Below are positions 55,701-64,000 of a stretch of DNA of 64,000 bases, piece by piece (position 1 is the first letter of the stretch; each line of letters begins with the position of its first letter). Under the pieces are notes generated by a model that ran no database searches, was not told the origin of the DNA, and saw nothing but the letters and a program-made list of their open reading frames with translations. Where the stretch lies: positions 27,329 to 91,328 of the forward strand of contig JAPPLK010000106.1 in NCBI GenBank assembly GCA_028819435.1, given 5' to 3'. The DNA comes from Nitrospira sp. (GTDB lineage: Bacteria > Nitrospirota > Nitrospiria > Nitrospirales > UBA8639). Position numbers and translations under genes: made by a program.

Positions 55701-55880
55701 AGCCGCCATTCAATAGGGACGGGCGTGTTCGGCGGGATGTTGGCTGCCACGTTTTTAGCCATATTTTTCGTGCCGCTGTTCTTTGTGGTGATTCGAAAAC
55801 TCTTTGACCGTGGCAGCCGGTCTTTGCCTGGTGACGCGGGAGTCGAGAATCAGGGCGCGCCGGATCAGGGAGAATCCTGA
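52707..55880 (+). CDS. RND (HAE1-type) efflux permease
   Basis: [50 protein letters not shown]; 1057 aa; overlaps adaptor. Confidence 0.96.
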   Translation: [1057 protein letters not shown]

Positions 55881-55881
55881 C

Positions 55882-57276
55882 GTGGGTATTGTCCTCACCC
55901 TCCTTCTCTCCGGCTTGGTGAGCGCGTGCGCGCTGGGTCCTGATTACTCACGGCCCGACGTGCAAGTTTCGGAACAGTTTCGCATGGCGGAGGGGCCGGA
56001 CTCCTTGCCGTCTATTGCGAATCTTTCCTGGTGGGAGTTGTTGAAAGATCCGACGCTCCAGGAACTCATCAACGTCGCCCTGGCGGAAAACAAGGATCTG
56101 AAGCGGGCCGTATCGGCCATTGAGGAATTCGAGGCGAGGCTGGCTGCCGCGCGAACAAGCTTTATTCCGCAAGTGGAGGACAGTTCCAGGTTGCCGGCGC
56201 TGGGTCGAGCCGGAGGCTTTGCCCTGGACGGATTTCCCAGTGACTTCAGCTATTCCGTGCTGGGCAATTTGTCCTGGGAGCTTGACGTGTGGGGTCGTAT
56301 CCGCCGGTCAACGGAGGCCTCGCTTGCAGACCTCCTGGCCCGGGAAGAAAACCGGCGGGCGGTGGTCCTGGCATTGGTCAGTGGAGTGGCTCAAGCCTAT
56401 TTCGATCTGTTGCAATTCGACATGCAATTGGATATTGCGAAACGCACGCTGGAATCCTGGGAGGAATCGGTCAGAATTGCCAGTGCCCGCCTGCGAGGGG
56501 GGATCACCTCCAAGTTGGATGCGGATCAATTTGAGTCCGAGCGGGCGAATGCCGCGGCGCGGGTGGCCGAATTTGAGCGCAGGAGGATCCAGAAGGAAAA
56601 TGAGTTGAGCGTGTTACTTGGAAGCAATCCAACGCATATCAAACGGGGGGCATTATTGACGGAACAGGTGATGCCGCCCGAAGTGCCGGCCGGACTGCCT
56701 TCAGAGCTGCTTCAGCGCCGTCCGGATATTTTGCAGGCGGAACAAGGGTTGGCCGCGGCAACGGCCCGAATCGGAGTCGCAAAAGCGGCACGATTTCCAA
56801 GCGTGACCCTGACTGGCATTCTTGGAGTCGCCAGTCCCCGGTTATCGAACCTGTTTACCTCCGATGCGAGGTTCGGCGTCTCAGGTTTCAATTTCGCCGG
56901 ACCACTGCTGGACGCGAACGCTTTGGGCTTTCAGCAAGACGTAGCCGAGGCGCAGGCCAGACAGACTCTTGCGCAATACGAACAAACCATCCTTGTGGCT
57001 TTCAAAGAAGTGGAGGATGCGTTGGTAGCCGTTCAAACGGCGCGAGAACAGCGTCAAGCTCAAATAGAGCAGGTTGAGGCGTTACGTTCGGCATTACGGC
57101 TTGCGAATTTACGTTACCACGGGGGCGTGACAAGTTATATCGACGTGCTCATCGCCAAGCGGAATCTTTTCGACGCGGAATTATCCCTCACGGAAACCCA
57201 TCGCCTGCACCTGGTGTCGGTTGTCCAACTATATAAAGCCTTGGGTGGAGGATGGCCGGCAACTTCTGCCACTTGA
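55882..57276 (+). CDS. RND outer-membrane lipoprotein (NodT family)
   Basis: GTG start; lipobox LVSAC; ALGPDYSRPDV; NELSVLLGSNP. Confidence 0.92.
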   Translation: MGIVLTLLLSGLVSACALGPDYSRPDVQVSEQFRMAEGPDSLPSIANLSWWELLKDPTLQELINVALAENKDLKRAVSAIEEFEARLAAARTSFIPQVEDSSRLPALGRAGGFALDGFPSDFSYSVLGNLSWELDVWGRIRRSTEASLADLLAREENRRAVVLALVSGVAQAYFDLLQFDMQLDIAKRTLESWEESVRIASARLRGGITSKLDADQFESERANAAARVAEFERRRIQKENELSVLLGSNPTHIKRGALLTEQVMPPEVPAGLPSELLQRRPDILQAEQGLAAATARIGVAKAARFPSVTLTGILGVASPRLSNLFTSDARFGVSGFNFAGPLLDANALGFQQDVAEAQARQTLAQYEQTILVAFKEVEDALVAVQTAREQRQAQIEQVEALRSALRLANLRYHGGVTSYIDVLIAKRNLFDAELSLTETHRLHLVSVVQLYKALGGGWPATSAT

Positions 57277-57295
57277 AAACGGGAAGGCGGGGGAC

Positions 57296-57481
57296 TCAGG
57301 CGTGGCCGACTTGTCCGTTGTGATCGTCCGGGGGGTGTTCCATCGGATGGTCGATCAATGAATTCCCGCCAAATTCCTGTGCCATGAGGGAGCTGATCAC
57401 TTGATGGAGTCTGGAGTTCACCTCTTCCTCCGAGACGTGATCGGGGACTTGAATATTGAAAACAATTTGGACGTTTTTCAT
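57296..57481 (-). CDS. Small hypothetical protein (61 aa)
   Basis: MKNVQIVFNIQVPDHVSEEEVNSRLHQVISSLMAQEFGGNSLIDHPMEHPPDDHNGQVGHA. Confidence 0.55.
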   Translation of the reverse strand: MKNVQIVFNIQVPDHVSEEEVNSRLHQVISSLMAQEFGGNSLIDHPMEHPPDDHNGQVGHA

Positions 57482-57683
57482 AACTGGATAAATTCCTTCC
57501 CTGCGGCGTGAATTGAGATTTTCTTTGCCGGGCACGGCCTTCCTGGCTTTGTACACTGGTTCAACGTGAGTTTGCAATGGTGGCGCAGGAGAAGAAGCCC
57601 CCGTTTCGGCGCTGGGGCTTTGCTCCATTGTTTATGAAGAAACATTTGTTTCCTTGTATGCGTCGTCTTGCTATACTTTTTTC

Positions 57684-58229
57684 ATGGGAAAAATTATCAC
57701 GGCCCAACGCAAGGAAAATGAGGCGCAACTCGCCGAAAACTATATCCGCACCTATATTCTGTTTCCGTCAGGGCTGCTGGGTTTGTTGGCCATGATCATC
57801 GGCATTCTTGCGTTGGTCTACCAGTTGTTTGTCGAGACGTATGATGAGTGGACGTTTGTCAAGAGTTCGGGGCTGATGCTGGCCGGCATCCTGCTCGGGT
57901 GGGGACAGACGCGCTATCACCGCTATCTGTTTCGAGCGTTTCCTGAATTTTGGGCGAGTCGCATGAGGTCTTCCAATAGCCGGGGAGTCCAACGACTCAA
58001 GAAAGCGGCCAAAGCATCGACTGGCGTGGAATTGGAGCATGCCGGGCGGAGTTTGGTTCCGGTAGCCTACGTGCTGGGGATAGGAGGGTTGCTCGGGCTG
58101 TCCGCGTGGAGCTTCAGTTCCGGGTCCCTGGATTATATGGCAGCGTTTGCCTTGCCGTGGGCGGGGTTTTTTTGGGGTAAGTTGTTTACTTGGCGGTCGG
58201 TCATTCCTCCGTTGACCGGCAAGAAATAA
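57684..58229 (+). CDS. Membrane hypothetical protein
   Basis: Hydrophobic segments (LFPSGLLGLLAMIIGILALVYQLF; YVLGIGGLLGLSAWSF). Confidence 0.75.
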   Translation: MGKIITAQRKENEAQLAENYIRTYILFPSGLLGLLAMIIGILALVYQLFVETYDEWTFVKSSGLMLAGILLGWGQTRYHRYLFRAFPEFWASRMRSSNSRGVQRLKKAAKASTGVELEHAGRSLVPVAYVLGIGGLLGLSAWSFSSGSLDYMAAFALPWAGFFWGKLFTWRSVIPPLTGKK

Positions 58230-58238
58230 ACGAAAATT

Positions 58239-58371
58239 CTACCCCACCCCCGCTTTCGCGGGGGCATGCCTAGCTCAACCTCCTCTTACAAAGGGGAGGA
58301 AGCCTGACAGCAAACATTGTTTGCACTCTCCGGTTCCCCTCCTTTGTAAGGAGGGGTGAGGGGAGGTAGAG
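58239..58371. repeat. CTCTACC-type element, copy 7, with extra hairpin in left arm
   Basis: ctaccccacccccgctttcgcgggggcatgcctagctcaacctcctcttacaaaggggagg...cccctcctttgtaaggaggggtgaggggaggtagag. Confidence 0.85.
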
Positions 58372-58380
58372 CGGGAACAC

Positions 58381-59454
58381 CTACGGGGACTTCTTGGTTT
58401 GACGAGGGCTGGATGGTTTGCCTTCGATTGCGGCAAGACGTTTTTCCAGGTTCAAAATCTGTTTTTTGAGTTCCGGAAGTTGTTGTACCAGGATATGGGA
58501 GCGGAAAAAGACCGTACTGTGTTTTGCGGGTCGCCCGGACATTCTGGCACCGGGTTCCACGTCTTTTTCAATTCCCGCTCCTGCCGCAATCATGGCTTGA
58601 TCCCCGATCGTGAGGTGATCGATCAGGCCGGCTTGTCCTCCGATCATGACTCCCTTGCCGATCGTCGTGCTGCCCGCGATGCCCACTTGGGCTACGATGA
58701 TCCCGTGTTCTCCCACGGTCACGTTATGGGCGATTTGGACCAGGTTGTCGATTTTTGTGCCTTGTCTGACGTGGGTGGCTCCAAACGTGGCCCGGTCGAT
58801 CGTCACGTTGGCTCCGATTTCGACGTCGTCTTCAATGACGACGATGCCGCGTTGTGGAATTTTATGATGACGGCTTTCGTGTTGGACGTACCCGAATCCG
58901 TCGCTTCCAATAACGGTTCCGGCGTGGATAATGACCCGGGCGCCTATCCGGCATCCGTCCTGAATACTCACGTTTGGATGAAGGACGGAATCATCGCCGA
59001 TAGTGACGCCTTCTCCCAAAACGACGCCGGGGTAGAGGGTGACTTGGTTCCCCAGAGTCGTATGACTGCCAACCGTCACGAATGGTCCGATGGATACGTC
59101 GCGACCCAAGCGTACGTTTGAGCCTTTCACGACGTGTTCGGCGATTCCAGCGGGAGAGCGTGTTTTTGTGAAAAATTGGTTAATCAACCGGACAAAATCA
59201 AACTGGGGGCGCGCCGACACCAGTTGGGCGCCGTTCAAGTCGGGAAAATATTCGGGAACGATGAAAGCTGACGCCTTCGAATGAAGGGCCTGGTCCATCA
59301 ACCGGTGGCTGGCCAGCAATGCCAGGTCACCCGGTTCGGCCTGTTCAAGATTGTTGACGCCTGCAATACGAAGTTCCGCCGGGCCATGAAGCCGGGCGTC
59401 GATGGCGCGGACTAACTCGATTACGGGATAGCCTTCAGGCGTTTTCAGGGGCAT
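58381..59454 (-). CDS. lpxD: UDP-3-O-(3-hydroxymyristoyl)glucosamine N-acyltransferase
   Basis: Hexapeptide repeats; GSDGFGYVQHESRHHKIPQRGIVVIEDDVEIGANVTIDRATFGAT. Confidence 0.96.
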   Translation of the reverse strand: MPLKTPEGYPVIELVRAIDARLHGPAELRIAGVNNLEQAEPGDLALLASHRLMDQALHSKASAFIVPEYFPDLNGAQLVSARPQFDFVRLINQFFTKTRSPAGIAEHVVKGSNVRLGRDVSIGPFVTVGSHTTLGNQVTLYPGVVLGEGVTIGDDSVLHPNVSIQDGCRIGARVIIHAGTVIGSDGFGYVQHESRHHKIPQRGIVVIEDDVEIGANVTIDRATFGATHVRQGTKIDNLVQIAHNVTVGEHGIIVAQVGIAGSTTIGKGVMIGGQAGLIDHLTIGDQAMIAAGAGIEKDVEPGARMSGRPAKHSTVFFRSHILVQQLPELKKQILNLEKRLAAIEGKPSSPRQTKKSP

Positions 59455-59496
59455 GGCTTTTTCTCTTTCGATCCGGCAAGTCTTGTGAGAGGTTGA

Positions 59497-60588
59497 TCAG
59501 TATCGCACTTTCAGAAAAATGTTGAAACTGACGATGAGAAACATCATGCACGCGATCCAAGCCGCAATCGAGGGGGGTAACGCCCCGCTTTTTCCCAGCG
59601 TCAGGCCAACGGAATTTGTCGCCCAGAACAGGAAACTGACGCCTAAGGCCTGCCCAATGCCTTTTCCTATACTGACGGTCCGGGTGCCAATTTCAAGAAG
59701 TCCGATGGACACACCGAGAATCGTCATGATTAACGGGACGAAAGCAAATGCCACTCGCTTCCAATAATTGAGCAGGAATCTTGTCACGCTGGTTTTTTCC
59801 TGACGCAGGCGTTCGACGTGCGCGCTGAGTTGGTTCAACGTCATGTGTTCGGGCTCAAGAGCGTTCCAGGTCATCAAGTCATCGGGCGTGAGGGATAATT
59901 GCAAGGGGAGGGTCGTCCGGTGAACCATTTCGACGCTCCCATCCGGGTTGATCTTCCGTTGTGCGACGTTGCGTAACGTCCATTGCTCACTTATGAAAGC
60001 GGCACCGTCCGCCGTGAGCAATGTATCCAACGTGAATTGGTCCTTCAGTCGGTAGAGGGTAACGTTGTAGAGGTGCGTACCCGTCGGGTCGACTCGTCGA
60101 ACGTGCATGAGAGCGTTGTCCTGGAGGTACAGCCACAGGTTTTCGCTGGTAAAAGAAAGCGGTTGTGCTTTTTTCTGGATCTCGACGGTTCGAATGTATT
60201 CCGCCTTGGTATTGGCCAATGGAATCACGACTGCCGTCAAGCCCAACAGGAGAAACGTGACGAGGCCCGCGACGGCCAAAAATGGAATGGTAACGTGAAA
60301 GAGGCTGATCCCACAACTTCGCATTGCCGTGATTTCGCGGTTTTTGTTCAGGAGTCCAATGGCGAGAAGCGAAGCCATCAATACGGCAAAGGGTACCAGT
60401 TGAAAGGACACGTCAGGGATTTTAAACATGAAATACAGGAACATGGAGGTCAGTTCCGCGTCATGTCGCAGGAATCGACGCAGTTTTTCAAAAAAGTCGA
60501 TCACCAGGTAAATGGTGACAAGACCGGTGAGACACAGGATCAGGATGCCGAGATAATGACGAACGATGTACCAGAACAGGGTGCCCAT
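59497..60588 (-). CDS. lptG: LPS export permease LptG
   Basis: YjgP/YjgQ family pattern; adjacent to lptF. Confidence 0.9.
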   Translation of the reverse strand: MGTLFWYIVRHYLGILILCLTGLVTIYLVIDFFEKLRRFLRHDAELTSMFLYFMFKIPDVSFQLVPFAVLMASLLAIGLLNKNREITAMRSCGISLFHVTIPFLAVAGLVTFLLLGLTAVVIPLANTKAEYIRTVEIQKKAQPLSFTSENLWLYLQDNALMHVRRVDPTGTHLYNVTLYRLKDQFTLDTLLTADGAAFISEQWTLRNVAQRKINPDGSVEMVHRTTLPLQLSLTPDDLMTWNALEPEHMTLNQLSAHVERLRQEKTSVTRFLLNYWKRVAFAFVPLIMTILGVSIGLLEIGTRTVSIGKGIGQALGVSFLFWATNSVGLTLGKSGALPPSIAAWIACMMFLIVSFNIFLKVRY

Positions 60589-60613
60589 GCTTGTCCTGAG
60601 CGAAGTTGAAGAA

Positions 60614-61696
60614 TCAGCGCCGGCTCGCCTGGTAAAAGAGCAGGCCCGTGATCAAAAGTAAAAGGGCGTTGGGGAGCCATGCTCCGGCAAACGGATGAAG
60701 GAACAGGGCCGTGACGGAAAACTCTCCCAACACGTTGAGCAGATAATATCCCACCATGATGAAAATTCCCAAAACAAACCCCCTCATGCGTCCGGTTTGT
60801 TTCGAGACCATTCCGACCGGCATGCCCAGGACCCCCAGGATGAGCGTTGCCACGGGAAACCCCAGGTCTTTGTAGTATTCCATCAGGCGGCGCAGCATGG
60901 TGGTGTCACGCCAGCCGGATGCGTTCAATCCGGCCATAATCTGTTCGTAGTCCGGCCGTCTGGGTGTTTCGACGGCAAGGGCCTGGGCCAGATTGATCTT
61001 GAGATCATACGTGGAAAATGCCACCTGGTGATGTTGTGTGCCGTCCTGGGGCACATGATGAATCTCGCCTTCATATAAGCGCATGCCGAATTGTTTGCGT
61101 TGCGGATGTTTGAGCATTTGAAAGGTTCGAGCCGTGATGATGATCTCTTGCTCAGGGTCGCGCTGGTCCAGAATGAAAATGCCCATGGCTTTCTTGCCGG
61201 GTTCCGGCCTGGGAACAAAAATCATCATGTTTTTCGTCGGTTCGTTGAACGTGCCTTGCTCCAAGGCCAGGTTCAACTGGTCCTGGATCAGGCTGATAGC
61301 CAGTTTTTTCAGGGAAATCGAGGACCAGGGCTGTCCCCATTGTGAAAGAAGCAAAGTGCCCAGAAAAACGAAAAATGAAAAGACAAACACGGGGACGGCG
61401 ATCCGTAACAAGCTGAGTCCGGCTGTCCTCATGGCGACGAGTTCCTTGTCGAAAGAAAAACGACTGAAGGTTGTAATCGACGAGATCAGGCAAGCCATAG
61501 GAAGCGTCAGCACCAAAAAAGAGGGCATGAGATGGACAACAATCTTCAGGACGGCCTTGAGATTCACCCCGTTGGTAACCAACAATTCAACCAGGCGCAA
61601 CATCTCCTTGGTGAGGACGATAAAGCACAGGATGCCGAGGCTGATGAAAAAGGGGATGAGCAGTTCTTTGAATATGTAACGATCGAGAATGGTCAT
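60614..61696 (-). CDS. lptF: LPS export permease LptF
   Basis: MTILDRYIFKELLIPFFISLGILCFIVLTKEMLRLVELLVTNGV. Confidence 0.9.
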   Translation of the reverse strand: MTILDRYIFKELLIPFFISLGILCFIVLTKEMLRLVELLVTNGVNLKAVLKIVVHLMPSFLVLTLPMACLISSITTFSRFSFDKELVAMRTAGLSLLRIAVPVFVFSFFVFLGTLLLSQWGQPWSSISLKKLAISLIQDQLNLALEQGTFNEPTKNMMIFVPRPEPGKKAMGIFILDQRDPEQEIIITARTFQMLKHPQRKQFGMRLYEGEIHHVPQDGTQHHQVAFSTYDLKINLAQALAVETPRRPDYEQIMAGLNASGWRDTTMLRRLMEYYKDLGFPVATLILGVLGMPVGMVSKQTGRMRGFVLGIFIMVGYYLLNVLGEFSVTALFLHPFAGAWLPNALLLLITGLLFYQASRR

Positions 61697-61885
61697 GATC
61701 TTTCCATCGGAAATAATAGGCATGATGTGGCCAGTCCCGGCTTTTGTCAACGCCTGTCCTGTCACTTCAACTTCAGGCGCGAGGCGTCCTGAGCGTAGCG
61801 CCAGCGAAGTCGAAGGAAGCCTCACAATGGTCTTTGCTTACAGAAGAGAGTGTGTTTTAATGGCGCTCCAATCGGTTGAGGAACC

Positions 61886-62443
61886 ATGGTGACAAACGCT
61901 CGATCAGGACGAACATCCAGGCGTGTGAATCGGTTTGCCCCGATACTCAAAAACATTCGGCTGTTTGCGACGGACGTCGATGGCGTCCTCACCGATGGCG
62001 GCCTCTATTATTCGGATTCGGGTGAACAGACCAAGAAATTCAACGTCTGGGACGGCCTGGGGCTGGTCCTGTTAAAGAGAGCCGGGCTGGTGACGGCCAT
62101 CATCACCATGGATCAAACCCCGTTGGTCAACGTTCGGGCGGCCAAGCTCGGCGTTTCCGAAATTCACCAGGGCGTCAGAGACAAACTGGCCGTTTTGAAA
62201 GAACTCTCATCGAAGTATGACATCCCCCTTGAGGAAATGGCCTACATGGGCGATGACGTGCCTGATTTATCCGCGCTTCAAGTGGTAGGGTTTTCCGCCG
62301 CGCCGGCGAACGCACGCGAGCCCGTCCGGAAAAAGGTACGGTACGTGTGCAAGGCCAAGGGCGGTGAAGGAGCAGTCAGGGAAGTGGCGGACCTGATTCT
62401 GGCCGCACAGGGCGCAACCGACGACGGGGGTGCTCGCCCATGA
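61886..62443 (+). CDS. kdsC: HAD-IIIA KDO-8-phosphate phosphatase
   Basis: NIRLFATDVDGVLTDGGLYYSDSGEQTKKFNVWDGLG, MGDDVPDLSAL. Confidence 0.93.
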   Translation: MVTNARSGRTSRRVNRFAPILKNIRLFATDVDGVLTDGGLYYSDSGEQTKKFNVWDGLGLVLLKRAGLVTAIITMDQTPLVNVRAAKLGVSEIHQGVRDKLAVLKELSSKYDIPLEEMAYMGDDVPDLSALQVVGFSAAPANAREPVRKKVRYVCKAKGGEGAVREVADLILAAQGATDDGGARP

Positions 62444-63837
62444 ATATCTTCCGGGAATATGACGTGCGCGGAGTCGTTGGGCAAGACCTGACGCCGGACG
62501 TGGCGCAATCCATTGGCCGTGCCTATGGGACCATGGCCAGGCAACGCGGTTGTCGAACCGTGGCGCTGGGACGGGACGGGCGGCTGACTTCGCCGGATCT
62601 TAGAGACCGGGTGCTCGCCGGTATCACGGCCGCGGGGGTGAACGTCGTGGATATCGGGGTATGTCCGACGCCGTTACTCTACTTTGCCCTCTATGAATTG
62701 CCCGTTGACGGAGGCCTCATGGTCACCGGTAGCCATAATGCCGCCGAATACAACGGCTTCAAAATGTGTTTGGGGAAAATGGCCCTGCATGGCGAGGACG
62801 TTCAGGAACTCAGACGCCTGATCGAAGCCGGGACGTATGCGTCCGGTTCAGGGACCGTCTCCGCGGCCACGGTGATTCCTTCCTACCTGCGGTATCTCAA
62901 GGAACACTTTGCCGGCGTCGATGGACAAGGGTTGCACGTGGTGGTCGATTGCGGCAACGGCGCCGCGAGCCTGGTGGCAAAAGCCGCGTTGGAGCAATTG
63001 GGCTGCCGCGTCACGGGATTGTACGACCACCTCGACGGCCGTTTCCTCAACCATCATCCCGATCCCACGGTCGTCGAGAATCTTCAGGATCTTGTACACG
63101 CCGTCGAGCACCATCGGGCCGACGTTGGCATTGCCTACGACGGCGACGCGGACCGCATCGGGACCGTTGACGAACAGGGAACGATTATCTGGGGAGACCG
63201 CCTGCTGCTGATTTTTGCGCGAGATCTCTTGAAGGACAGGCCTGGGAGCACGATTGTTTCCGAAGTCAAAGCCTCCCAATGCCTGTACGAAGATATTCAA
63301 AAACGGGGCGGGAAGGGCATCATGTGGAAGACGGGTCATTCCGTGATGAAAGCCAAAATGAAAGAAGAAAACGCTGTCCTGGCCGGGGAAATGTCGGGGC
63401 ACATGTTTTTTGCCGATCGCTATTTCGGATACGACGACGCCATCTATGCCTCGTGCCGGTTGATTGAAATCCTGTCAAACACGCGGGTGCCCTTGTCGTC
63501 CCTGTTGGCGGATCTGCCGCCTACGCACGTAACCCCGGAAATTCGCGTGGACTGTCCCGACGACGTGAAATTTCCGGTCGTCGAGGCACTGCGAACCCGG
63601 CTTGTCGAGGCAGCCGGACAGCCGCCTTCGTCCAATGCCCATCATTCGAGGCCCGTAATCCGGGAAGTCGTCACGATTGACGGAGTTCGTGTCAGCTTCG
63701 ATGCCGGCTGGGGTCTCATTCGCGCCTCCAACACGCAACCCGCGTTAGTCCTCCGCTTTGAAGCCACCTCCCCCGAACACCTGCAAGCCATCCGCACCTA
63801 CCTGGAAGAAGAATTGGAAGCCTGCTGCAACGCCTGA
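62440..63837 (+). CDS. Phosphomannomutase/phosphoglucomutase
   Basis: MNIFREYDVRGVVGQDLTPDVAQSIGRAYG, MVTGSHNAAEYNGFKM, AYDGDADRIGTVDE; ATGA overlap with kdsC. Confidence 0.95.
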   Translation: MNIFREYDVRGVVGQDLTPDVAQSIGRAYGTMARQRGCRTVALGRDGRLTSPDLRDRVLAGITAAGVNVVDIGVCPTPLLYFALYELPVDGGLMVTGSHNAAEYNGFKMCLGKMALHGEDVQELRRLIEAGTYASGSGTVSAATVIPSYLRYLKEHFAGVDGQGLHVVVDCGNGAASLVAKAALEQLGCRVTGLYDHLDGRFLNHHPDPTVVENLQDLVHAVEHHRADVGIAYDGDADRIGTVDEQGTIIWGDRLLLIFARDLLKDRPGSTIVSEVKASQCLYEDIQKRGGKGIMWKTGHSVMKAKMKEENAVLAGEMSGHMFFADRYFGYDDAIYASCRLIEILSNTRVPLSSLLADLPPTHVTPEIRVDCPDDVKFPVVEALRTRLVEAAGQPPSSNAHHSRPVIREVVTIDGVRVSFDAGWGLIRASNTQPALVLRFEATSPEHLQAIRTYLEEELEACCNA

Positions 63838-63949
63838 ACCACCACCCATTTTTCTTCCGTCTTCCTCCTTCCGCCTTCCGCCTTTTTCCTTTACTCCCTC
63901 GCCCCTTGAGGGAGAGGGCCGGGGTGAGGGGTCTCCAGCGTCTTTCTAT

Positions 63950-63987
63950 TCCCCTCCTTTGTAAGGAGGGGCAAGGGGAGGTAGAGG
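63950..63987. repeat. Half copy of the CTCTACC-type element
   Basis: cccctcctttgtaaggaggggcaaggggaggtagag with no matching left arm. Confidence 0.7.
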
Positions 63988-64000
63988 TCTTTGTATGCTT

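Noticed and set aside
1920-63987. CTCTACC repeats as a CRISPR array
   Set aside because: Copies are kilobases apart, in both orientations, and there are no cas genes

Overview
A 64 kb, gene-dense bacterial chromosomal segment, probably Nitrospira-like (inferred from protein style only). Most of it is housekeeping: aroQ, efp, accBC, thiE/bioD, putA, thiI-trxB, coaE, a two-subunit biotin carboxylase complex, hemE-hemG, apt, queC, modABC, thrC, cysK, cobB, ndk, gcvH-lpdA, tyrS, tRNA-Gly(CCC), an RND efflux operon, lpxD, lptFG, kdsC and a phosphomannomutase. No prophage, CRISPR array or transposase ORF was seen. Four observations stand out. (1) An eight-gene minus-strand operon (38030-43167) contains two ubiquitin-like sulfur carriers, two E1-like MoeB/ThiF proteins, two fold-type-II PLP enzymes (CysK and ThrC), a NIL-domain protein and a JAMM peptidase; it looks like a duplicated protein-thiocarboxylate sulfur-transfer system. 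(2) A molybdate locus (32336-37550) places an XRE-HTH/PBP-like regulator and an outer-membrane beta-barrel gene directly before modABC. (3) Several families of REP-like, GTAG-headed hairpin repeats show covarying stems, loops that host other repeats, insertion inside bioD, and heads that supply stop codons. At least seven copies of a CTCTACC...GGTAGAG element are also present. (4) Asp/Asn/His/Tyr-Val junctions are almost always spelled NAC-GTN, which suggests an ACGT-directed mutational or repair bias.
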